12,110 nt of DNA from assembly GCA_945877045.1 (NCBI GenBank), contig CAMCQW010000034.1, positions 1 through 12,110 on the forward strand. The letters run 5' to 3'. The stretch comes from Chryseobacterium gleum (lineage in GTDB: Bacteria > Bacteroidota > Bacteroidia > Flavobacteriales_D > Crocinitomicaceae). Under the pieces are notes generated by a model that saw nothing but the letters and a program-made list of their open reading frames with translations, had not been told where the DNA came from and did not search any database. Both the position numbers and the translations under genes were made by a program. Below are positions 1-6,875 of the stretch, piece after piece; the stretch's first letter is position 1, and every line of letters begins with the position of its first letter.

Positions 1-1442
1 ATGAGCATGGCGAATGTTTTGTAACCGACGATGGTGCTGAAACCGATTTAGATTTAGGACATTATGAACGTTTTTTGAACGTTCGAACATCTCAGGCAAA
101 TAACATCACAACTGGAAGAATCTATCAATCCGTTATTGAAAAAGAACGCAGAGGTGAATTTTTAGGAAAAACGGTCCAAGTGATACCCCATATTACTGAT
201 GAGATAAAACAACGAATTCAGTTGGTGGCAAAATCAGGAGAATACGACATTATTATCACCGAAATTGGTGGAACTGTTGGAGATATAGAATCACTTCCTT
301 ACATTGAATCTGTCCGTCAATTACTTTGGGAATATGAAAATGATTGCATAGTAATACATTTAACCTTAGTTCCTTACCTTGCTGCTGCCGGTGAATTAAA
401 AACAAAACCTACCCAGCACTCTGTAAAACAATTATTAGAACTTGGGGTTCAACCGGATATTCTTTGTTGCCGAACCGAACACGAATTAGATTTGAATTTA
501 CGACGGAAAATCGCTAAGTTTTGCAACGTTTCTATGAATGCAGTCATTGAGGCAAGAGATGCAGCCTCAATTTATGATGTTCCGATCCTGATGCAAAAAG
601 AAGAGTTGGACTCTGTGGTATTAGAAAAACTAGGATTGCCCAAAAAGACGGCCCCAAATTTAGCTAATTGGAATGCTTTTTTAGTGAAGCTTAAAAACCC
701 AAGTAAGACAGTAGAAATTGGCTTAATAGGAAAGTACGTAGAGCTTAAAGATGCTTACAAATCTATTTCTGAAGCACTTATTCACGGTGGCGTGGCCAAT
801 GACGCCAAGGTGATTGTGCATTGGATTCAATCTGAAAAGATAAAAAAATCAAACATCATAAAACTTTTAACGGGACTAGATGGTATTCTTGTTGCCCCAG
901 GATTTGGCTCGCGAGGAATTGCCGGAAAAATTGAGGCAGTACAATTTGCTAGAGAAAACAACATTCCCTTTTTGGGTATTTGTTTAGGTATGCAATGTGC
1001 AGTTATCGAATACGCACGAAATGTTATGGGATTAGAAGACGCACATTCCACTGAAATTTCTGAAGATACTGCTCATCCAGTCATTTCGATGATGGAAGAG
1101 CAAAAAGTAATATCTAATATGGGTGGCACTATGCGGCTCGGGGCTTATAAATGTCAGTTAAAATCTAAATCTGCTATCTCTGCAGCTTACAATTTGGATA
1201 AAATATCGGAGCGACATAGACATCGGTATGAATTTAATTCCGCATATTTAGAAGATTTTGAAAAAGCTGGTATGAAAGCGACCGGTAAAAATCCAAAAAC
1301 TAATTTGGTAGAAGTGGTAGAAATTCCATCTCACCCATGGTTTGTGGGAGTTCAGTTTCACCCTGAATACAAAAGTACAGTAGACACCCCTCACCCACTT
1401 TTCGTGGCTTTTATTAATGCAAGTTTGAACAATAAAAAATAA
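1..1442 (+). CDS. pyrG: CTP synthase, 3' portion (5' end outside window)
   Basis: CTP synthase makes CTP from UTP, ATP and glutamine in the cytoplasm, the last step of pyrimidine nucleotide synthesis. The reading frame is open to the left edge (first full codon at base 3). It begins at EHGECFVTDDGAETDLDLGH, which aligns with E. coli PyrG from about residue 56, so some 55 residues with the SSLGKG nucleotide loop are missing. The TTG at base 75 is therefore not the start. The synthetase domain keeps the Mg-binding Asp (visible residue 17, E. coli D72) and the TEIGGTVGDIE segment (about residue 87). The class I glutaminase domain has GICLGMQ with catalytic Cys 327 and the QFHPE motif with His 453 and Glu 455. 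The visible 479 residues plus the missing part give the usual length of about 534. The stop lies three bases before yidC, so the two are probably co-transcribed. No frameshift or missing catalytic residue is seen. Confidence 0.97.
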   Translation, partial: EHGECFVTDDGAETDLDLGHYERFLNVRTSQANNITTGRIYQSVIEKERRGEFLGKTVQVIPHITDEIKQRIQLVAKSGEYDIIITEIGGTVGDIESLPYIESVRQLLWEYENDCIVIHLTLVPYLAAAGELKTKPTQHSVKQLLELGVQPDILCCRTEHELDLNLRRKIAKFCNVSMNAVIEARDAASIYDVPILMQKEELDSVVLEKLGLPKKTAPNLANWNAFLVKLKNPSKTVEIGLIGKYVELKDAYKSISEALIHGGVANDAKVIVHWIQSEKIKKSNIIKLLTGLDGILVAPGFGSRGIAGKIEAVQFARENNIPFLGICLGMQCAVIEYARNVMGLEDAHSTEISEDTAHPVISMMEEQKVISNMGGTMRLGAYKCQLKSKSAISAAYNLDKISERHRHRYEFNSAYLEDFEKAGMKATGKNPKTNLVEVVEIPSHPWFVGVQFHPEYKSTVDTPHPLFVAFINASLNNKK

Positions 1443-1445
1443 ATA

Positions 1446-3314
1446 ATGGATAGAAATACAATAACTGGCTTATTTTTAATTGGTTTAGTCTTAACGATTT
1501 TTTCGGTTTACAACCAACCATCTCAAGCTGATATTGATGCTGAGAATCGCAAGATTGAATTAGCAGAAAAGAAAAAAGAAGCAAAAGACGTTAAACTAAA
1601 AAAAAACAAAGTTACTCCTGCCAAACAAGCTGTCAATAAGCAAACAGAAGTTGCTATTCAACCCTTAAAGGAATTTTTAAACATTGCTAAGGAGGAAAAG
1701 CTTTTTACCATTGAAAATGATCAATTGCGTATCGAGTTAACAGACCGAGGTGGCCAAGTGAATGCTGTTTATTTAAAGAACTACCAATCTTATAAAGATT
1801 ATGTTGGTAAAAAGAAGGAGGCACTTTGTTTATTCAAGGCTGGAGATGCAACCAATCAATTGATATTTGACTTGGGGGATAAAACCATTTTTACGGCTAA
1901 TTACCATTGTTCAGTAATTAAGAATGACCCAAAAGCCATAACCTTTGAACTAAAATTAGATGAAAAAAAGGCTATTCAATTCGTTTATGATTTGAATAAA
2001 AAAGGATTCAATCTTAATCATGAAATTCAATTGGTAGGGTTTTCGGCTACTGCTTCAAAAAACATTAAATTGAATTGGAAAACTGCCTTTAGAAAAACAG
2101 AACGATTATGCAGCGAGCAAAGAAGGGTAAGTACAATCTGTTATGAATACAAGAATGAAGGTTTTTCTTATTTAAGTGAAACGGCTAGTGATTTTACGAA
2201 TCCTGAAGACCAAATTAATTGGGTAGCTTATAAACAAAGTTATTTTTCCTCAATTCTGCGCCCTGAAAAAGGCTTTTCAAAAAACAATGGTGGAATCAAT
2301 GTTACGAACTATGCAAGCGAAGATAAAAAGCAGTTTTCTCATTTAAAAGATTTCTCCTCCAACTTAACCTTAATTTTTAATAGAGACAATCAAGCGAAGT
2401 TTAGTTGGTTTTTCGGACCAAACGACTATGAAATTCTTTCTGCGACGAATGAAAATTATCCAGATGTATTGAATTTTGGATGGGGTTTATTTCGTTGGAT
2501 TAATTTATATGCGGTTCAGCCTATTTTCAGCATCATTATTTCTTATGGCTCTGGAATTGGATGGGCAATCTTGATACTCACTATTGTCCTTAAATTAATT
2601 TTAATGCCAATACAATGGAAAATGTTTGTTTCCTCGGTGAAAATGAAGATTTTAAAACCTGAAATTGAAACCTTAAATGCGAAATTCCCCAATAAGGATG
2701 ATGCCATGAAAAAACAAGTCGAAATGATGGCCTTGTATAAAGAATCGGGCGCTAGTCCACTCGCGGGATGTGTTCCAATGTTAATTCAAATGCCGATCTT
2801 ATTGGCAGTCTTTCGATTTTTTCCTGCAGCTTTTGAATTAAGGCAACAGCCATTTTTATGGGCAGAAGATTTATCTTCCTATGACTCCATATGGAATTTC
2901 GGAGTTAATATCTGGTTTTATGGCGATCACGTGAGTTTATTCACCTTACTAATGTCGATTACCACCTTATTATACACCTATATGAACAGTGGAAACGTTC
3001 AACAGCCGACAACACCAGGAATGCCTAATATGAAAGTGATCATGTATGTTTTTCCAATCATGATGATTTTCTTTTTCAATAATTATTCTTCTGGTTTAAG
3101 TTATTACTATTTTATTTCCACCTTGATTTCCATATTAATGATGGTTGCTATCAAAAAGTTCTTCGTAAATGAAGATAAATTGAAAGACAAAATGGCCCTT
3201 CGTAAAGCAAAAGCAGTTGCTAATCCAAAAGAAAAGAAAAAATCTAGGTTTCAACTGAAATTAGAAGAAATGCAAAAACAGCAACAAGAAATACTTAAAA
3301 ACAAAAAACGCTAA
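1446..3314 (+). CDS. yidC: Membrane protein insertase YidC
   Basis: YidC inserts and folds inner-membrane proteins, alone or with the Sec translocon. The 622-residue protein has the Gram-negative layout. An N-terminal membrane anchor (about 6-21) is followed by a Lys/Glu-rich linker (about 30-65) and a large periplasmic domain to about 345. The conserved insertase core runs from about 354 to 570 and carries PLAGCVPMLIQMPI and a final SSGLSYYYFIS helix. In the first core helix Lys 383 sits where E. coli has the groove Arg 366; as I recall, Lys is usual in this phylum. The last 51 residues form a cytosolic tail with 17 Lys/Arg, suggestive of ribosome contact. The ATG is three bases after the pyrG stop, and the short charged start plus anchor supports it. 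An A9 run lies in the linker (bases 1598-1606). Confidence 0.97.
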   Translation: MDRNTITGLFLIGLVLTIFSVYNQPSQADIDAENRKIELAEKKKEAKDVKLKKNKVTPAKQAVNKQTEVAIQPLKEFLNIAKEEKLFTIENDQLRIELTDRGGQVNAVYLKNYQSYKDYVGKKKEALCLFKAGDATNQLIFDLGDKTIFTANYHCSVIKNDPKAITFELKLDEKKAIQFVYDLNKKGFNLNHEIQLVGFSATASKNIKLNWKTAFRKTERLCSEQRRVSTICYEYKNEGFSYLSETASDFTNPEDQINWVAYKQSYFSSILRPEKGFSKNNGGINVTNYASEDKKQFSHLKDFSSNLTLIFNRDNQAKFSWFFGPNDYEILSATNENYPDVLNFGWGLFRWINLYAVQPIFSIIISYGSGIGWAILILTIVLKLILMPIQWKMFVSSVKMKILKPEIETLNAKFPNKDDAMKKQVEMMALYKESGASPLAGCVPMLIQMPILLAVFRFFPAAFELRQQPFLWAEDLSSYDSIWNFGVNIWFYGDHVSLFTLLMSITTLLYTYMNSGNVQQPTTPGMPNMKVIMYVFPIMMIFFFNNYSSGLSYYYFISTLISILMMVAIKKFFVNEDKLKDKMALRKAKAVANPKEKKKSRFQLKLEEMQKQQQEILKNKKR

Positions 3315-3325
3315 ATACTTTCAAT

Positions 3326-3982
3326 ATGAGATTTTTTATAGATACCGCCAATTTAAATGATATTAAAGAAGCAAATGATTTAGGTGTATTAGATGGTGTG
3401 ACCACCAATCCATCACTAATGGCTAAGGAAGGAATTACAGGAAAGAAAAAGATTCTGCAGCATTATGTTGATATCTGTAACATCGTTGATGGACCTGTTT
3501 CTGCCGAAGTAATCAGTACGGATTTCAAAGGCATGGTAAAAGAAGGGGAGATTCTAGCTGCTTTACACCAGAATATTGTGGTAAAAATTCCCATGATACC
3601 TGAAGGAATCAAAGCTATTAAATATTTCTACGAGAAAGATATTCGTACGAATTGCACATTGATTTTTTCAGCAGGACAAGCTTTGTTAGCTGCAAAAGCA
3701 GGCGCGACCTATGTTTCTCCTTTTATTGGTCGACTTGATGATGTATCTACTAATGGACTGGAGTTAATTGCTCAAATAAGATTAATCTATGACAATTATG
3801 CGTACGACACGCAAATTTTAGCTGCATCTATTAGGCATCCAATGCATATTATCAATTGTGCTGAAATTGGAGCTGATGTAATGACAGGTCCCTTAAGTGC
3901 AATAAAAGCCTTGGCGAATCACCCATTGACAGACCTTGGTTTACAGCAGTTTTTAGCTGATTATGCAAAAGGTAATAAATAG
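3326..3982 (+). CDS. tal: Transaldolase, small TalC/MipB type
   Basis: This cytoplasmic enzyme of the non-oxidative pentose phosphate pathway moves a dihydroxyacetone unit between sugar phosphates through a Schiff base. The 218-residue length matches the compact TalC/fructose-6-phosphate aldolase subfamily rather than the roughly 320-residue TalA/B form. Visible motifs are FIDTANLNDI at the start, GVTTNPSL (about 24-31) and NIVVKIPM with the Schiff-base Lys 87. SPFIGRLDD follows, with Phe 133. E. coli FSA has Tyr 131 at that place, while transaldolases have Phe, so transaldolase activity is preferred over aldolase activity. The gene lies 11 bases after yidC and 5 bases before the DUF4268 gene in the same run. 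The function is well supported; strict separation from FSA rests on this one residue and family knowledge. Confidence 0.93.
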   Translation: MRFFIDTANLNDIKEANDLGVLDGVTTNPSLMAKEGITGKKKILQHYVDICNIVDGPVSAEVISTDFKGMVKEGEILAALHQNIVVKIPMIPEGIKAIKYFYEKDIRTNCTLIFSAGQALLAAKAGATYVSPFIGRLDDVSTNGLELIAQIRLIYDNYAYDTQILAASIRHPMHIINCAEIGADVMTGPLSAIKALANHPLTDLGLQQFLADYAKGNK

Positions 3983-3987
3983 GAGCC

Positions 3988-4452
3988 ATGCTTTCTAAGG
4001 AAGCACATAAAGAATGGAATATTCGTTTTTGGAATGGTTTTAAAAATGAAATGAAATCATTTCCATCCTCTAATGGTAGACGAATTAATTGGTTGACCTA
4101 CCCCACAGATGTGAAAAATGTATACCTGCGAATGGTGTGCGAAAAAGACTTTGTAGCAGTGAATTTTGATATTCAATTTAACGATCAAGGCATTCGTGAT
4201 ATCGTGTGGGAACAAATGGAGGAATTGAAGGGATTGATTAATACGCAAATGAATTACCCAAGCGAATGGAATCGAGGTATTCAAACGAAGGAAGGATTAG
4301 TAATTGATCAAATTAGCTGGAAATTCGATAATGCTAATTACCTCAATGAAGCAAATTGGGAAATCATCTATGAATTTTTTAAAAATAGAATCATCGCCTT
4401 TGATAAGTTCCATCAAGAATTCAAGGATATACTCATTAATTTGGTAGATTAA
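3988..4452 (+). CDS. DUF4268 domain protein, function unknown
   Basis: This 154-residue soluble protein has no signal peptide or membrane segment. It resembles the stand-alone DUF4268 proteins common in Bacteroidota. Recognisable features are an early FWNGFKNEM helix, the GRRINWLTYPT segment (about 30-40), a following strand with YLRMVCEKDFVAVNFDIQ, and a C-terminal WEIIYEFFKNRIIAFDKF region. Elsewhere DUF4268 is also found attached to nuclease-like domains, but no such domain or catalytic motif is visible here, so no activity is inferred. The ATG lies five bases after the transaldolase stop. AGGAG overlaps that stop but is only two bases from the ATG, too close for a normal ribosome binding site. 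The context is an operon of housekeeping genes and gives no clear clue. The family call is from memory of its sequence pattern. Confidence 0.8.
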   Translation: MLSKEAHKEWNIRFWNGFKNEMKSFPSSNGRRINWLTYPTDVKNVYLRMVCEKDFVAVNFDIQFNDQGIRDIVWEQMEELKGLINTQMNYPSEWNRGIQTKEGLVIDQISWKFDNANYLNEANWEIIYEFFKNRIIAFDKFHQEFKDILINLVD

Positions 4453-4477
4453 ATGTAATTTTACTCAAAATAATTTT

Positions 4478-5275
4478 ATGCGCATTTTATACTTTTTTGT
4501 TTTTTTGTTTTCAATTCTCCCATCGTTTTCTCAAACAATCGTATTTTCCGAAAATTTCCAAAATGGCATCCCTCCTACTTTTACCATTGTCGATAATGAT
4601 GGAAATACGCCAGCATTAGCGGTAGCAGAATATATAAACGCCTGGATATCGATTCAAGATCCCGATAATTTAGCCGATACAGTTGCCGCCTCTACCTCCT
4701 ATTTTACCCCCCAAGATACAGCAAGTCGTTGGTTGATTACTCCGCCAATTCAACTTGGTGCATTTGGTAATTACTTTTCTTGGGAAGCCCGTTCTCATGA
4801 TCCCTCCTATCCAGATGATTACTTAGTATTGGTCTCCACTACAGATAATCAATTGGCGAGTTTTACGGATACTATTGGTTTTGTGATAGAAGAAAATTTT
4901 GAATGGGCATTTAGAGAAGTGGATTTAAGTGATGAAGGATATGATAATCAAACTATTTACATAGCTTTTGTTAATAAAACGTATGATGGCTTTAAGCTAT
5001 ATCTTGATGATTTCGAAGCAAGAAAAGAGGATGTTACTAAGGTATCAATCAATGAAATGAACAAAGTGATTGCCTATCCAAATCCAGCTACAGATAAGAT
5101 TTCATTCACCAACTCATCTTCCATTGAAAAAATTACCATTTTAACTGCATCGGGCACCTTATTGCTAACTACAGACAATACCACCATTGACTTAAGCAAT
5201 TTTCCTTCAGGTATATATTTTGCCCGAATCGCTTCAAACAATACTATTTCTACCATAAAATTTATAAAAGACTAA
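4478..5275 (+). CDS. Secreted choice-of-anchor J protein with T9SS type A sorting domain
   Basis: This 265-residue protein is predicted to be exported by Sec and then secreted or surface-attached by the type IX system. Residues 1-18 form a signal peptide with an aromatic/leucine-rich core, probably cut at S18|Q19. Residues about 22-180 resemble the cleaved-adhesin/choice-of-anchor J beta-sandwich: FSENFQNGIPPTFTIVDNDG near the start, RWLITPPIQL in the middle and KLYLDDFEAR at the end. Residues about 188-265 are a type A sorting domain with AYPNPATDKISF, a central KITILTASG strand and SNFPSGIYFARI near the end. There is no enzyme motif, so the ligand is unknown. It follows the DUF4268 gene by 25 bases, and its stop is three bases before the HD gene, in the same frame. 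A secreted protein inside this housekeeping run is unusual. Confidence 0.88.
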   Translation: MRILYFFVFLFSILPSFSQTIVFSENFQNGIPPTFTIVDNDGNTPALAVAEYINAWISIQDPDNLADTVAASTSYFTPQDTASRWLITPPIQLGAFGNYFSWEARSHDPSYPDDYLVLVSTTDNQLASFTDTIGFVIEENFEWAFREVDLSDEGYDNQTIYIAFVNKTYDGFKLYLDDFEARKEDVTKVSINEMNKVIAYPNPATDKISFTNSSSIEKITILTASGTLLLTTDNTTIDLSNFPSGIYFARIASNNTISTIKFIKD

Positions 5276-5278
5276 GTT

Positions 5279-5938
5279 TTGGAAGCGCTTATTCAAGAGG
5301 TTAAAAATCATGTTCAAGCTATTTTTTCATCTATCGAAGGGAGCCATGATTGGTTTCACGTAGAACGCGTATGGAAAATGGCAATTTTTTTACAAGAGAT
5401 AGAAGGTGGAAATCGAACGGTCATTGAATTAGCGGCCTTATTGCATGATATTTCTGATCACAAATACAATGGTGGCTCATTTGAAATGGGAGCAGTCCAA
5501 ACAAAAAACCTTCTTGTATCATTGGGAGCATCTCCACAACTAGCTGATGAAGTGGCCATGATTGTGGCTCATGTTTCGTACAAAGGTGCTTTAGTGCCTG
5601 ATTTTAAAGGAAGCCTAGAATTATCAATTGTTCGTGATGCGGATCGATTAGATGCGATTGGCACCATTGGTATCGCGCGTGCTTTTGCCTATGGCGGAAG
5701 TAAAAAAAGGGCCTTGTTTTCACCAAAAATTACTCCTGTATTACATCAAAATAAAGAAGAATATTTTTTAAATGAAGGACACACGATCAACCATTTCTAC
5801 GAAAAGCTTTTCCTTCTTAAAGACCGAATGGAAACCAAAAAAGCAAAAGAAATCGCACTAGAAAGACATGAAGTGATGGTGAATTTTGTTGATCAATTCT
5901 TGGCAGATTGGGATATAAATTCAACTATCACCAGTTAA
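5279..5938 (+). CDS. HD-domain phosphohydrolase (YedJ/YpgQ-like), TTG start
   Basis: This 219-residue cytoplasmic metal-dependent phosphohydrolase belongs to the HD superfamily. Visible ligands are His 27 (HDWFHVERV), His 56-Asp 57 (AALLHDISD) and Asp 122 (RDADRLDAIGTIGIARAF), the usual H...HD...D set. The pattern matches the YedJ/YpgQ group; B. subtilis YpgQ is reported as a nucleotide pyrophosphohydrolase, but the substrate here is unknown. TTG is chosen as start because the preceding in-frame stop (TAA 5273-5275) leaves only one codon of room, and the first internal ATG, Met 34, would remove His 27. The start is three bases after the T9SS cargo stop. The 3' end overlaps the convergent GSCFA gene by 11 bases. 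All metal ligands are intact. Confidence 0.9.
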   Translation: MEALIQEVKNHVQAIFSSIEGSHDWFHVERVWKMAIFLQEIEGGNRTVIELAALLHDISDHKYNGGSFEMGAVQTKNLLVSLGASPQLADEVAMIVAHVSYKGALVPDFKGSLELSIVRDADRLDAIGTIGIARAFAYGGSKKRALFSPKITPVLHQNKEEYFLNEGHTINHFYEKLFLLKDRMETKKAKEIALERHEVMVNFVDQFLADWDINSTITS

Positions 5939-6875
5939 TAGAAGCCTCTAGGATAGAAAGCTCACTTTTTCGACGCTTCGTTTCTTCCAAGTGATTTCGA
6001 GACTCTTGACTTTCCGGATCAATAAAAACATGTTGTTCCGCTTTTCTTACCGAATGAATCTTGGCAATGATTTCAATAGTCTCCTTTGATAAATACACCT
6101 CACCTATGCGTTCCCAAATGTAATTGATAGCTTCCTGGTTCGGATGAATTCTATCCACTTTGTAAAATCGATAGTCCCTTAATTCATCCATTACAATTTC
6201 AAACGAAGGAAAATAACCAACATTCTCCGTCTCTTCTAAATAGGAAACTAATTCAAAAAGCCGCGCCTTACTCCTATTGTTTTCGATGATACCATCCTTA
6301 ATATGTCGAACAGGACTAATTGTAAAACAAATAGTGATCGACGGATTTAATGCTTTAATCTTGCCGATCGTTGCTACCCATAAATTTTGTAATTCATTTA
6401 ATGGAAGTAGCTCTTTCGAAAACAGTTGAGCAGGCTGTTTGTGACAATTCGCTACAACGAGTTCATTTTCATTCAACTTATAGGCAATTGCACTGCCAAA
6501 CGTAATAAATAAAAAAGACGCTGTACTAATTTTTTCACGAAGATCATTCCTGCTTTTAGTAATAACACTGGCAAGTTCGTCTGCTGTCGACCGAGAGATA
6601 GTATTAGCGCTTTCCCAATCATAAAAACGTTCTTTAGTTGTTAAAAAGCTAATCTTTTCATCTAAATCAATAGACTTAATCAATTGATTAGCAATAGATA
6701 TTGGGTTAAAAGTAGTTCCAAAAGGATTATGCGTTACCTGAAAGCCTGAATTGGCAAAACATTGAGCTATTTCAGTTGAAAAACAGGAGCCTGTAAAAAT
6801 TAGGGAATCCTTAAATTGAATTTTCCTTTCGGAAGTCGGAATAGCAAATGGTAAAAAAAACGGATTGACTTGCAT
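5928..6875 (-). CDS. GSCFA-domain protein (SGNH-hydrolase-like)
   Basis: This 315-residue protein is recognised from the family's signature motif GSCFS (residues 29-33), the NPFGTTFNPISIA block that follows, ITFGSAIAYK, TISPVRHIKDG and DRIHPN with Asp 241 and His 244. The layout suggests an SGNH-type hydrolase with Ser 30 as nucleophile and Asp 241/His 244 completing the active site. That mechanism is inference; the family's substrate is not known to me. No signal peptide or membrane segment is seen, so a cytoplasmic place is likely. The ATG directly abuts the recN stop with no spacer, making it the last gene of the minus-strand run. Its C-terminus is coded antiparallel to the last codons of the HD gene. 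The final 60 residues are charged and helical in appearance. Confidence 0.9.
   Translation of the reverse strand: MQVNPFFLPFAIPTSERKIQFKDSLIFTGSCFSTEIAQCFANSGFQVTHNPFGTTFNPISIANQLIKSIDLDEKISFLTTKERFYDWESANTISRSTADELASVITKSRNDLREKISTASFLFITFGSAIAYKLNENELVVANCHKQPAQLFSKELLPLNELQNLWVATIGKIKALNPSITICFTISPVRHIKDGIIENNRSKARLFELVSYLEETENVGYFPSFEIVMDELRDYRFYKVDRIHPNQEAINYIWERIGEVYLSKETIEIIAKIHSVRKAEQHVFIDPESQESRNHLEETKRRKSELSILEASINW

Noticed and set aside
75..77. TTG as the start of pyrG
   Set aside because: The frame upstream encodes highly conserved CTP synthase residues up to the left edge, so this is an internal Leu codon.
3981..3985. AGGAG ahead of the DUF4268 start, as a Shine-Dalgarno site
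   Set aside because: It is only two bases from the ATG and overlaps the transaldolase stop; Bacteroidota rarely rely on such sites, so it is probably chance.
4440..4478. Possible promoter: TTTG at 4440 with TAATTTTA at 4456 or 4471
   Set aside because: Spacing of 12 or 27 bases does not fit the Bacteroidota TTTG-N19-TAnnTTTG pattern, and the -7 box lacks its final G.
4492..4512. Tandem T-runs in the cargo gene as a phase-variation tract
   Set aside because: The runs are only 6, 7 and 4 bases long and simply encode Phe/Val/Leu of the signal peptide core.
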